DNA from: Lachnospiraceae bacterium
Lineage (GTDB): Bacteria; Bacillota_A; Clostridia; Lachnospirales; Lachnospiraceae
DNA: 7,965 bases
Assembly (NCBI GenBank): GCA_017390645.1
Contig: JAFPAZ010000290.1
Coordinates: 1 to 7,965 of the forward strand
Direction: 5' to 3'
The translations under genes were made by a program, and so were the position numbers. Numbering within the stretch: the first letter of the stretch is position 1; each line of letters opens with the position of its first letter. Below the pieces are notes generated by a model, which did no database searches, was not told the origin of the DNA, and was given only the letters and a program-made list of their open reading frames with translations. This document shows positions 1-6,505 of the stretch, piece after piece.

Positions 1-1
1 A

Positions 2-139
2 CAGTATGCAGGACTTGGGGTGGCGATGGAAAATGCCAAAGAACAGGTAAAAGAAGTGGCAGATTTTATCACAAAGTCCAATGAAGAAGATGGAGTTGCT
101 TACGTCATTGAAAGATTTATTCTGGAAAAGGAAATCTAA
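2..139 (+). CDS. Cof-type HAD family hydrolase, C-terminal end only
   Basis: Only the last 45 codons are present; the gene starts left of the window. The tail reads YAGLGVAMENAKEQVKEVAD and then SNEEDGVAYVIERFIL. This matches the end of Cof/YidA-type haloacid dehalogenase phosphatases, in which a G(V/I)AMGNA stretch after the GDD motif is followed by a conserved 'sNeedGVa..ie' ending. The family dephosphorylates sugar phosphates and other small phosphorylated metabolites in the cytoplasm; the substrate cannot be told from this fragment. The usual AMGNA is AMENA here. The 3' end of this gene is duplicated directly downstream (see the repeat entry). The catalytic Asp motifs lie outside the window, so family membership rests on the C-terminal signature alone. 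Confidence 0.8.
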   Translation, partial: QYAGLGVAMENAKEQVKEVADFITKSNEEDGVAYVIERFILEKEI

Positions 140-233
140 GCATTGGAAGAAAGATAAGAGAAGATGGAGTTGCTTATGTCATTGAAAGATTTATTCTGGA
201 AAAGGAAATCTAAGCAGTGGGGAGAAAGGTAAG
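86..233 (+). repeat. Tandem duplication of the HAD gene 3' end (74-base period)
   Basis: Positions 86-142 recur at 160-216 with one mismatch in 57 bases (C103 versus T177). Similarity continues more loosely to the end of each 74-base unit, needing about a 1-base gap. Copy 1 holds the last 18 codons of the HAD gene including its stop (137-139). Copy 2 encodes the same 17 residues and stop (211-213) but lies after the first stop and in a different frame, since 74 is not a multiple of 3. It is therefore a non-translated remnant. The one difference in the core is synonymous (TAC versus TAT). Either copy may be the original gene end. Confidence 0.9.
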
Positions 234-248
234 AAAACAGTGATTTTT

Positions 249-277
249 ATGACGGTGTGAGTGTAAGGAATGATAAA
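249..277 (+). promoter_or_regulatory. Candidate uvrC promoter (weak)
   Basis: ATGACG (249-254) and GATAAA (272-277) are separated by 17 bases, and each matches 4 of 6 consensus sigma-A positions. They lie about 55 bases upstream of the uvrC start. A second weak pair, TTGATG (290-295) and TAGATA (313-318), also has 17-base spacing but sits too close to the ribosome binding site. No terminator is visible between the HAD gene and uvrC, so read-through from upstream is equally possible. Confidence 0.25.
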
Positions 278-331
278 TTTTAGAACGCTTTGATGTTTTT
301 CCTTTTAACCAGTAGATAGTGGAGTGCAGGA

Positions 332-2212
332 ATGTTTGATTTAGAAGAAGAATTAAAAAAACTTCCGGGAAAACCCGGTGTTTATCTGATGCATAGTAAA
401 AGCGATGAGATTATTTACGTGGGAAAGGCCATAAGTCTCAAAAACAGGGTTCGTCAGTATTTTCAGGCAGGTACAAAAAAGACTTCTAAAATACAAAAGA
501 TGGTATCCCAGATTGCATATTTTGAGTATATTATTACAGATTCCGAGTTAGAGGCACTGGTATTAGAGTGTAATCTGATCAAAGAACATCAGCCGAAATA
601 CAATACCATGCTGAAAGATGATAAAAGTTATCCTTTTATCCGGGTTACGTTGGATGAAGAGTTTCCAAGGGTGCAGTTTTGCCGTAGGATGAAAAAGGAT
701 AAAAATAAATATTTTGGTCCTTATACCAGCTCGAAAGCGGTAAAAGAAACCATTGAACTGTTACAGAAAATTTATAAGATCAGAACCTGTAATAAGTCCT
801 TGCCAAAAGACATTGGAAAAACAAGGGCATGTCTTAATTATCATATGAAACAGTGTGATGCACCTTGTCAGGGATATGTGACCAAAGAGCAATATCAGAA
901 ATCTGTCGGTGAGGTTATGGATTTTCTAAATGGAAACTATAAAAAAGTGACAGACCAGCTCCATGCAAAAATGATGGAGAAATCTGAACAGCTGGAATTT
1001 GAAGAGGCTATGGAATATCGGGATTTACTAAACAGTGTGCAGCAGATTGCCCAAAAACAAAGGATTACAAATCAGGATTTGGAAGACCGGGATATTATTG
1101 CCATGGCGGCTTCCAGGGAAGAAGCAGTGGTATCCATATTTTTTGTCCGGGAAGGGAAATTACTGGGCAGGGAACATTTTCATATGGAACGAACCATGGA
1201 TGAAACCAGAAGTAAGATTATTACAGAATTTTTAAAACAGTATTATTCCGGTACCCCTTTTATTCCAAGAGAGATTGTACTTCAGGAAGAACCGGAGGAA
1301 GAGGAGACGGGAGCCATTGTGGAATGGCTGAGTGCAAGAAGGGAACACAAGGTATTCATTACGGTTCCGAAAAAGGGAGAAAAACGAAGGCTGGTGAGTC
1401 TTGCGGAGGAAAATGCCTCTATGATTCTTGCTCAGGATGTGGAAAAAATTAAGAGACAACAGCAAAGAACGATTCTTGCAGTGGAAGAAATCAGGGATTT
1501 ACTTAAGATTCCTTCTGCAAACCGGATGGAGGCCTTTGATATTTCCAATACCAGTGGGTTCCAGAATGTAGCTTCCATGGTAGTATTTGAGGGAGGACTT
1601 CCGAAAAAGAGTGATTACCGGAAATTTAAGATTCGTGGAGTGAAGGGACCGGATGATTACCAAAGTATGAAAGAGGCGTTGGAGCGAAGATTTTTAAGGG
1701 GAATCAGCGAAGAAGAAACCTCCTCTTTTTCCAGACTTCCGGATTTACTCTTAATGGATGGTGGAAAAGGTCAGGTAAACGTTGCACTTAAGGTGTTAGA
1801 GGAACTTCATTTAAACATTCCGGTCTGTGGTATGGTAAAGGATGATAAACATAGAACCAGAGGCCTGTATTATGAGAATAAAGAAATCAACTTTCCGCCG
1901 AAAAGTGAGGCTTTTTTGTTATTAACAAGAATCCAGGATGAGGCACACCGTTTTGCCATTGAATATCATAAAATGTTAAGAAGTAAGAATCAGATTCATT
2001 CGGTTCTGGATGATATAAAAGGGGTGGGACCAGCCAGAAGAAAGGCTTTGATGAAACATTTTAAAGACATTGAATGCCTGAAGGAAGCTGGGATAGATGA
2101 GCTGGAGATGGTAGAAGGAATTACTCCTTTGGTGGCTCGTAATATTTATGATTTTTTTCATGAAAAGACGGATAGTGGTAGACATGACGGGAAACCATAT
2201 GATAAAATGTAG
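332..2212 (+). CDS. uvrC: UvrABC system protein C (excision nuclease subunit)
   Basis: UvrC makes the 3' and then the 5' incision around a lesion after UvrA/UvrB recognition in nucleotide excision repair. The 626 residues are close to the usual family length. The N-terminal GIY-YIG nuclease domain shows GVY at 16-18, YVG at 29-31, Arg39, Glu79 and Asn91, matching the 3'-incision active site. Four cysteines (153, 167, 175, 179) form the conserved Cys cluster. A UVR motif that contacts UvrB lies near 205-240 ([10 protein letters not shown]). The RNase H-like 5'-incision domain has Asp403 (AFDISNTSG), Asp476 ([10 protein letters not shown]) and His539 (DEAHRFAI). A helix-hairpin-helix DNA-binding region closes the protein at about 555-610 ([12 protein letters not shown]). 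GGAG at 321-324 is 7 bases before the ATG. Nothing appears truncated. The distance to hprK (199 bases) contains an inverted-repeat element but no clear terminator. Confidence 0.98.
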   Translation: MFDLEEELKKLPGKPGVYLMHSKSDEIIYVGKAISLKNRVRQYFQAGTKKTSKIQKMVSQIAYFEYIITDSELEALVLECNLIKEHQPKYNTMLKDDKSYPFIRVTLDEEFPRVQFCRRMKKDKNKYFGPYTSSKAVKETIELLQKIYKIRTCNKSLPKDIGKTRACLNYHMKQCDAPCQGYVTKEQYQKSVGEVMDFLNGNYKKVTDQLHAKMMEKSEQLEFEEAMEYRDLLNSVQQIAQKQRITNQDLEDRDIIAMAASREEAVVSIFFVREGKLLGREHFHMERTMDETRSKIITEFLKQYYSGTPFIPREIVLQEEPEEEETGAIVEWLSARREHKVFITVPKKGEKRRLVSLAEENASMILAQDVEKIKRQQQRTILAVEEIRDLLKIPSANRMEAFDISNTSGFQNVASMVVFEGGLPKKSDYRKFKIRGVKGPDDYQSMKEALERRFLRGISEEETSSFSRLPDLLLMDGGKGQVNVALKVLEELHLNIPVCGMVKDDKHRTRGLYYENKEINFPPKSEAFLLLTRIQDEAHRFAIEYHKMLRSKNQIHSVLDDIKGVGPARRKALMKHFKDIECLKEAGIDELEMVEGITPLVARNIYDFFHEKTDSGRHDGKPYDKM

Positions 2213-2253
2213 GATGTAAGTACGGTTTTATATTAAGAGGTTAAATAAGCTTA

Positions 2254-2343
2254 GAAATTCAAATAGGTAATTGCGAAATTATAATATTTTATTTGAAAGT
2301 GATTCAGAAGAATCAAAACATCGCAATCAACTATTAGGAATTC
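2254..2343 (+). repeat. Intergenic inverted-repeat element 1 (MITE-like, upstream of hprK)
   Basis: This is a 90-base element whose 23-base ends (2254-2276 and 2321-2343) are inverted repeats matching at 18 of 23 positions. The innermost 7 bases, ATTGCGA and TCGCAAT, are perfect. In the middle, TGATTC-AGAA-GAATCA (2300-2315) forms a 6-bp hairpin with a 4-base loop. Bases 2266-2320 match the reverse complement of 3430-3482, downstream of hprK, at about 49 of 55 positions. Two related copies in one 8-kb window imply a dispersed intergenic family. There is no coding capacity for a transposase. A non-autonomous mobile element or a folded RNA element are both possible; neither is proven. Confidence 0.75.
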
Positions 2344-2367
2344 AAAAGCAGAAAGGATAATGCAGTT

Positions 2368-2396
2368 TAGAATTTGCAGAAGAGCAAAATTATAAT
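2368..2396 (+). promoter_or_regulatory. Candidate hprK promoter (perfect -10, poor -35)
   Basis: TATAAT at 2391-2396 matches the -10 consensus exactly, but the best -35 at 17-base spacing (TAGAAT, 2368-2373) matches only 3 of 6. The -10 lies in the palindrome AATTATAATT (2388-2397) and is flanked by TTTGCA (2373-2378) and TGCAAA (2397-2402), an inverted repeat that could be an operator. A start about 7 bases after the -10 would leave a leader of around 9 bases and cut into the AAAGG ribosome binding site, which argues against it. Another -10-like GATAAT lies at 2356-2361 without a clear partner. Confidence 0.3.
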
Positions 2397-2411
2397 TGCA
2401 AAGGTTAGAAG

Positions 2412-3353
2412 ATGTATAAGGCATCCGTTAAGGATTTGATTGAAAAATTTCATTTGGTGAATGCCACACCGGAGATTGATGTAAGTGAATTAGAGATTAC
2501 AGTTTCCGATATTAATCGTCCGGCACTACAGCTGGCAGGTTTTTTTGATTATTTTGATGCCAGCCGTGTTCAGATTGTAGGAAATGTAGAATATTCTTAT
2601 ACGACCAAGCTGATCGAAGAAGGAAAAGGAAAAGAAATCGAGGTGTATGAGAAATTATTTTCATATCACATTCCTTGTATTATTTATTGTAGAGGCTTGC
2701 AACCACGAGAGTTTGTATTTGAAATGGCGAGAAAGTATTCTACTCCGATTTTAATTACCAACGATAAGACTTCCGCTTTTGTTTCGGAAGTGATTCGCTG
2801 GCTTAATGTGGAACTGGCACCTAGAATTTCCATTCATGGAGTTTTGGTAGACGTTTATGGTGAAGGAATTTTAATTACCGGAGAAAGTGGTATCGGAAAA
2901 TCAGAAGCGGCCATCGAATTAATTAAGAGAGGGCATCGTTTGGTTTCCGATGATGTGGTAGAGCTAAAGAAAATCAGTGAGGAAACGCTGGTGGGTTCTT
3001 CTCCGGATATTACCCGTCACTTTATTGAGCTTAGAGGTATCGGAATCATCGATGTTAAGACTCTGTTTGGTGTAGAATGTGTAAAATTGGAACAAAATAT
3101 TGATTTGGTGATTCAGTTAGAAGATTGGAACAGGGAGACGAATTATGACCGTCTGGGTCTGGAAGAGTGTTATGTGGAATACCTTGGAAATAAGGTGGCC
3201 TGCCACTCCATACCGATTCGTCCGGGACGTAATCTGGCGGTTATTGTAGAGTCAGCGGCGGTTAACCACAGACAGAAGAAGATGGGATATAATGCTGCAC
3301 AGGAATTATATAATCGTGTAACAGGAAATATTAAAAACAAATCAAATGACTAA
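2412..3353 (+). CDS. hprK: HPr kinase/phosphorylase
   Basis: This bifunctional cytoplasmic enzyme phosphorylates Ser46 of HPr (and Crh where present) with ATP or PPi and reverses the reaction with Pi, making it the main sensor for CcpA-type carbon catabolite repression in Firmicutes. The 313 residues are close to the Bacillus length. The N-terminal domain spans roughly 1-130 and starts with the typical MYKASVKDLIEKF. The C-terminal kinase domain has His142, the Walker A motif GESGIGKS (157-164), Asp180-Asp181, and the family signature ELRGIGIIDV (206-215), which couples kinase and phosphorylase activity. A late conserved stretch, PIRPGRN, lies at 268-274. The start is supported by the family N terminus and AAAGG at 2400-2404, 7 bases ahead. 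The gene is bracketed by two related inverted-repeat elements. A probable target is the Crh-like protein at 7494-7754, besides an HPr encoded elsewhere. Confidence 0.98.
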   Translation: MYKASVKDLIEKFHLVNATPEIDVSELEITVSDINRPALQLAGFFDYFDASRVQIVGNVEYSYTTKLIEEGKGKEIEVYEKLFSYHIPCIIYCRGLQPREFVFEMARKYSTPILITNDKTSAFVSEVIRWLNVELAPRISIHGVLVDVYGEGILITGESGIGKSEAAIELIKRGHRLVSDDVVELKKISEETLVGSSPDITRHFIELRGIGIIDVKTLFGVECVKLEQNIDLVIQLEDWNRETNYDRLGLEECYVEYLGNKVACHSIPIRPGRNLAVIVESAAVNHRQKKMGYNAAQELYNRVTGNIKNKSND

Positions 3354-3375
3354 TGTTTGGATTAAAATATAAGAT

Positions 3376-3483
3376 AAGTCGCGAATTTAGTAACGCTACG
3401 AGACGAATGCAGTGAAAGTGTGCCTGCATTGATTTGATTCTTTTGAATCACTTTCAAAAAATAATATAGTTTCGCAATTACCC
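3376..3483 (-). repeat. Intergenic inverted-repeat element 2 (related to element 1, opposite orientation)
   Basis: The right half, 3430-3482 read on the minus strand, matches element 1 at about 49 of 55 positions with a 2-base gap, including GGTAATTGCGAAA and TGATTCAAAAGAATCA. The left half (3376-3429) has no counterpart in element 1 but ends in TCGCGAATTTA (3379-3389). That string matches the opposite end, TTGCGAAACTA (3477-3467 on the minus strand), at 8 of 11, so the element has degenerate terminal inverted repeats. Internal pairings are AATGCAG/CTGCATT (3406-3412 and 3424-3430), TGATTC/GAATCA around TTTT (3435-3450), and the competing TGAAAGTG/CACTTTCA (3413-3420 and 3449-3456). The first and third of these are mutually exclusive. 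Outer boundaries are approximate. Confidence 0.7.
3443..3470 (+). promoter_or_regulatory. Candidate glucokinase promoter inside repeat element 2
   Basis: TTGAAT (3443-3448, 4 of 6) and TATAGT (3465-3470, 5 of 6) are 16 bases apart, giving an expected start near 3477 and a leader of about 36 bases before the ATG at 3513. Both hexamers lie within the repeat element, so the element may supply the promoter. Spacing and sequence are acceptable but not strong, and read-through from hprK is possible because there is no classical terminator between the genes. Confidence 0.35.
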
Positions 3484-3512
3484 AATAAAAATAAGTATAG
3501 GAGGATTTTGTT

Positions 3513-4454
3513 ATGGCAGAATTTGGTTTTGGTGTGGATATTGGAGGAACTACCATAAAGTTAGGTTTCTTCGGAGTAGAAGGTGTCTTATTGGATAAAT
3601 GGGAGATACCGACCAGAAAAGATGATGGCGGAAAATATATTTTAGAAGATATTGCAAAGGAAATCGAAGCAAAACTTGCAGAGAAGAATGTACCTAAGTA
3701 TAATTGTGCCGGAGTCGGTATGGGAGTTCCAGGACCGATTAAAGAGGATGGCACTGTGTTAAAATGTGTCAACCTAGGTTGGGGTGTATTCAACGTAGCA
3801 GATGAATTAAGTAAGATGATTTCCATGCCGGTAAAGGTTGGAAATGATGCCAATATGGCAGCACTTGGTGAAAGCTGGCAGGGTGGCGGAAAAGGATATC
3901 TGGATCAGGTAATGGTTACTTTAGGAACCGGAGTAGGTGGCGGAATCATCCTGAATGGAAAAATGATTTCCGGTGTAAATGGAGCAGCAGGAGAAATCGG
4001 ACACATTAAGGTGAACCAGGAAGAAAAGGATACCTGTGGATGTGGTAAATGTGGATGTTTAGAGCAGTACGCTTCTGCTACAGGAATCGTGAAGGAAGCC
4101 AAGAAGGCATTAAATAACACAGATCAGCCTTCTAAATTAAGAGAAATTTCCTATATTTCTGCAAAAGAAATTTTCGATGCAGCAAAGACAGGGGATGAAT
4201 TGGCCAATGAATTGGTAGAAAAACTTGGGGAAAATTTAGGACTTGCCCTTGCACATATTTCTTGTGTTGTAGATCCTGAGGTTTACGTGATTGGCGGTGG
4301 CGTTTCAAAAGCTGGTGACATCTTAATCGAAGTAATCAAGAAACATTATAAAAAGAACGCATTTCATGCCAGCCGCGAAGTAAAATTTACACTTGCCACA
4401 TTAGGAAACGATGCCGGTATGTGGGGTGGCGCTAAATTAATTTTTGGTAAATAG
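3513..4454 (+). CDS. glk: ROK family glucokinase
   Basis: The enzyme phosphorylates glucose with ATP to glucose-6-phosphate in the cytoplasm, feeding glycolysis from non-PTS glucose. The ROK fold is clear: phosphate-binding DIGGTTIKLG at 9-18, NDAN at 111-114 with the catalytic base Asp112, the second ATP-binding loop LGTGVGGGII at 137-146, and EIGHIKV at 161-167. His164 together with the CGCGKCGC cluster (Cys175, 177, 180, 182) is the ROK zinc site. GGGVSKAGD (261-269) is the C-terminal adenosine-binding region. The 313 residues are typical for the family. An AGGAGG at 3499-3504, 8 bases before the ATG, is the strongest ribosome binding site in this half of the window. No helix-turn-helix precedes the kinase domain, so this is an enzyme and not a ROK repressor. 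Glucose as substrate is inferred from similarity to Gram-positive glucokinases; another hexose is possible. Confidence 0.93.
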   Translation: MAEFGFGVDIGGTTIKLGFFGVEGVLLDKWEIPTRKDDGGKYILEDIAKEIEAKLAEKNVPKYNCAGVGMGVPGPIKEDGTVLKCVNLGWGVFNVADELSKMISMPVKVGNDANMAALGESWQGGGKGYLDQVMVTLGTGVGGGIILNGKMISGVNGAAGEIGHIKVNQEEKDTCGCGKCGCLEQYASATGIVKEAKKALNNTDQPSKLREISYISAKEIFDAAKTGDELANELVEKLGENLGLALAHISCVVDPEVYVIGGGVSKAGDILIEVIKKHYKKNAFHASREVKFTLATLGNDAGMWGGAKLIFGK

Positions 4455-4480
4455 GTGATTTGGATAGAATCAGGAAGTAT

Positions 4481-4510
4481 ATGGTTACGGTTCTTCGGAA
4501 CAGTAGCCAT
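4481..4510 (+). other. UUCG-capped hairpin after the glucokinase gene
   Basis: ATGGTTAC (4481-4488) pairs with GTAGCCAT (4503-4510), with one G-U pair. After a single G/A mismatch, GTTC (4490-4493) pairs with GAAC (4498-4501) around TTCG. The loop in RNA is C(UUCG)G, an unusually stable tetraloop. The hairpin begins 26 bases after the stop codon and is followed by only four T bases at 4514-4517, so it is not a convincing terminator. It may be a stabilising or processing structure in the mRNA 3' end. Confidence 0.6.
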
Positions 4511-4540
4511 GTCGTTTTATAAATTTGGTAAGATAAGGAA

Positions 4541-4572
4541 AACTTCAAGGAGAATCTCCTTGGAGTTTTTTT
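4541..4572 (+). terminator. Rho-independent terminator of the glucokinase unit
   Basis: The arm 4541-4553 (AACTTCAAGGAGA) and the arm 4555-4567 (TCTCCTTGGAGTT) are complementary with one G-U pair. They form a stem of about 12 bp with a 3-base loop, followed by seven T bases (4566-4572). It lies 87 bases after the stop codon and is a textbook intrinsic terminator. Confidence 0.92.
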
Positions 4573-4613
4573 CTTTATATAGGCGAAAATGTGGGATTTG
4601 ATTCGTTGTTTTG

Positions 4614-4644
4614 ACGAAAGGAAGTGAAATTCCTTTCGTTTTTT
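4614..4644 (+). terminator. Second rho-independent terminator before murB
   Basis: ACGAAAGGAA (4614-4623) and TTCCTTTCGT (4630-4639) form a perfect 10-bp stem around the loop GTGAAA, followed by six T bases (4639-4644). It lies 41 bases after the T-tract of the first terminator and about 60 bases before murB. It is most simply a back-up terminator; it could act as an attenuator only if a promoter lies between the two hairpins, and I see no good one. Confidence 0.9.
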
Positions 4645-4658
4645 CAGTAATTTTCACA

Positions 4659-4687
4659 TTGAATAATCATCTTCAATATTGTAAGAT
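4659..4687 (+). promoter_or_regulatory. Candidate promoter of the murB-rapZ-whiA operon
   Basis: Two strong terminators isolate this unit, so a promoter is expected between 4645 and 4700. The best pairs are TTGAAT (4659-4664) with TAAGAT (4682-4687) at 17-base spacing, 4 of 6 each, and TTCACA (4653-4658, 5 of 6) with TATTGT (4677-4682, 4 of 6) at 18-base spacing. Either would give a very short leader before murB. The choice between them is uncertain. Confidence 0.4.
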
Positions 4688-4697
4688 AGGTTTAACT

Positions 4698-4703
4698 ATG
4701 TAG
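4698..4703 (+). other. Start-stop codon pair (ATG-TAG) abutting the murB start
   Basis: ATG at 4698-4700 is followed at once by TAG (4701-4703), and the murB ATG begins at the next base in the same frame. The only Shine-Dalgarno-like string nearby, AGG at 4688-4690, is 7 bases from this first ATG but 13 from the murB ATG. The pair could be a regulatory minimal ORF with reinitiation, a recent nonsense change in a former second codon, or chance. Confidence 0.4.
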
Positions 4704-5636
4704 ATGGAGATTAATTGGAACATGAGGGAAGCATTGTTAGAAGAATTAAAGACATTACTAAAAGAGGATTCTATCCGGTATAATGAACCAATGAGGAAAC
4801 ATACCACTTTTCGGGTTGGCGGAAATGCTGCGGTAATGGTTTTTCCGAAAACAGTGGAGGAAATTTCTTCTTTGCTAAAGTGGAAAGAGGAAAATCAAAT
4901 TCCTTTTGTGACAGTGGGAAATGGAAGTAATCTGTTGGTGTCAGATACGGGATTCGATGGGGTGGTAATGAAACTCCAAAGTAATTTTAATGAAGTGAAA
5001 GAAGAGAATGGAAAAATAACTGCCCAGGCAGGCTGTTCTTTAGGTAAACTGGCATTATTTGCAAGGGAGAAGGAGCTTACCGGACTTGAGTTTGCCGGGG
5101 GAATTCCCGGAACAGTAGGGGGAGCCGTACGGATGAATGCCGGAGCCTATGATGGAGAAATGAGCCAGGTGATAGAGCAGGTGGTAGTTTTAGATACGAA
5201 TGGAAATAAAAAGATACTGAATAATGAAGAATGTAAGTTCGGATATCGTAGAAGTATTATAAAGGATGAAGAATACTATGTGGTGGAAGCGGTCTTTCGG
5301 TTGAATAAGGGAGAAGGCAGTGCCATTAAGGAAAAGCAGGAAGGGTTTGACCGGTTGCGAAGACAAAAGCAGCCGTTAGAATTTCCGAGCGCCGGAAGTA
5401 CCTTTAAAAGACCTTCCGGATATTTTGCCGGAAAGCTGATTCAGGATGCCGGATTAAGAGGATATCAGGTAGGTGGGGCAGCAGTATCGGAGAAGCATTG
5501 TGGATTTGTCATTAATAAGGAAAATGCCACTGCGAAAGATGTTATGCAGGTCATAAGAGACGTTCAGGCAGAAGTACAAAGGCAGTTTGGAGTTACCTTG
5601 GAGATGGAAGTGGAAAGGATAGGAGATTTCACATGA
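4704..5636 (+). CDS. murB: UDP-N-acetylmuramate dehydrogenase (UDP-N-acetylenolpyruvoylglucosamine reductase)
   Basis: MurB is the FAD-dependent enzyme that reduces UDP-GlcNAc-enolpyruvate with NADPH to UDP-MurNAc, the second committed step of peptidoglycan precursor synthesis in the cytoplasm. The FAD-binding domain contains TTFRVGGNA (34-42), the GNGSN loop (72-76) and GGIPGTVGGAVRMNAG (132-147). The MurB C-terminal domain includes FGYRRS with Arg182, AGSTFKRP with the catalytic Ser231, and the conserved acidic end LEMEVERIG (Glu300/Glu302). The compact 310 residues and the C-terminal layout fit type II MurB of Firmicutes. The start is not certain: the first ATG (4704) has no good ribosome binding site and follows an ATG-TAG pair, while Met7 (4722) has GGAG 12 bases ahead. 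The conserved part begins after residue 20 in either case. The stop overlaps the rapZ start by 4 bases, which suggests coupled translation. Confidence 0.96.
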   Translation: MEINWNMREALLEELKTLLKEDSIRYNEPMRKHTTFRVGGNAAVMVFPKTVEEISSLLKWKEENQIPFVTVGNGSNLLVSDTGFDGVVMKLQSNFNEVKEENGKITAQAGCSLGKLALFAREKELTGLEFAGGIPGTVGGAVRMNAGAYDGEMSQVIEQVVVLDTNGNKKILNNEECKFGYRRSIIKDEEYYVVEAVFRLNKGEGSAIKEKQEGFDRLRRQKQPLEFPSAGSTFKRPSGYFAGKLIQDAGLRGYQVGGAAVSEKHCGFVINKENATAKDVMQVIRDVQAEVQRQFGVTLEMEVERIGDFT

Positions 5637-6490
5637 GATTTGTCATTGTTACGGGAATGTCCGGAGCAGGAAAAAGTACGGCACTAAAGATGTTTGAAGA
5701 TTTTGGATATTTTTGTGTAGATAATCTTCCGATTCCCTTGATTAAGACTTTTGCGAAGATTGCATACGATGAACACACAGATATTGATAATGTAGCCATT
5801 GGAATTGATATTCGGAATGGAAAGAATTTAGAAGAGGTATCCATGTATCTTAGCGCCTTGGAAGAAGATAAGGTTCACTATGAGATTTTATTTTTAGAGT
5901 CTGCTGATGAAATTTTGGTAAAACGTTATAAGGAAACCAGAAGACGACATCCATTGGCAGCGGAAGGACGAATTGAGGATGGAATTCAGGAAGAAAGACA
6001 AAAAATGGCCTTCCTGAAAAGCAAAGCCTCCTATATTATCGATACGACGAAGCTACTTACAAGGGAGCTAAATGCAGAATTACAGAAGATTTTTGTACAA
6101 AATGAAGATTATCATAGTTTTATTGTGACGATTCTATCTTTTGGATTTAAGTATGGGATTCCATTGGATGCAGATATGGTGTTTGATGTGAGATTTTTAC
6201 CAAATCCTTATTATGTTCCGGCCCTCAGGGCACTTACAGGAAATCAGAAAGTCATACAGGATTATGTGAAACAGGGTGGAGAAGCCCAGGAATTTCTTAA
6301 TAAATTAAAAGATATGATATTGTTTCTGATTCCGAAATATAAGAAGGAAGGAAGAAATCAGCTTATCATTGCCATTGGGTGTACCGGTGGAAAACATCGT
6401 TCCGTTACCATGGCGAATCTTCTTAGTAAAGAATTAGCAGGTGGTGAATATACTATAAAAACCCTGCATAAGGATATTGAGGAAAAATAG
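5633..6490 (+). CDS. rapZ: RapZ/YvcJ family P-loop nucleotide-binding protein
   Basis: In Enterobacteria RapZ binds glucosamine-6-phosphate and directs decay of the sRNA GlmZ, controlling glmS. The Bacillus homologue YvcJ is an NTPase linked to competence, and its RNA target is unknown, so the role here is inferred. The 285 residues are full length. The Walker A motif GMSGAGKS lies at 8-15, followed by FGYFCVDNLP (24-33). The C-terminal domain, which carries the regulatory and RNA-binding function in E. coli, has SFGFKYGIPLDADMVFDVRF (169-188), the NPYYVPALRALTG stretch (191-203) and GCTGGKHRSV (249-258). The ATG overlaps the murB stop as ATGA (5633-5636), and AGGAG at 5621-5625 inside murB gives 7-base spacing. 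Unlike in Bacillus, the next gene is whiA and not yvcK/glmR. Confidence 0.95.
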   Translation: MRFVIVTGMSGAGKSTALKMFEDFGYFCVDNLPIPLIKTFAKIAYDEHTDIDNVAIGIDIRNGKNLEEVSMYLSALEEDKVHYEILFLESADEILVKRYKETRRRHPLAAEGRIEDGIQEERQKMAFLKSKASYIIDTTKLLTRELNAELQKIFVQNEDYHSFIVTILSFGFKYGIPLDADMVFDVRFLPNPYYVPALRALTGNQKVIQDYVKQGGEAQEFLNKLKDMILFLIPKYKKEGRNQLIIAIGCTGGKHRSVTMANLLSKELAGGEYTIKTLHKDIEEK

Positions 6491-6505
6491 CAAAGGAGTG
6501 GGGGC

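Noticed and set aside
164..232. Small open frame of 22 codons starting in the second copy of the HAD tail duplication
   Set aside because: It is an out-of-frame reading of duplicated coding DNA, has no ribosome binding site, and is best explained as a by-product.
2294..2307. Possible catabolite-responsive element (cre) in TGAAAGTGATTCAG, also seen in the second repeat
   Set aside because: The central CG is TG and the right half lacks the WCA of the cre consensus; the sequence belongs to the repeat family and its hairpin.
3362..3853. 163-codon open frame on the minus strand overlapping the repeat element and the start of the glucokinase gene
   Set aside because: It is antisense to a clear ROK kinase gene, its translation is low-complexity Ser/Thr/Pro-rich with no recognisable family, and its 3' part is only the repeat element.
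4573..4613. Promoter between the two terminators that would make the second one an attenuator
   Set aside because: No pair of hexamers with acceptable match and spacing was found; TATATA at 4577 lies directly in the tail of the first terminator without a usable -35.
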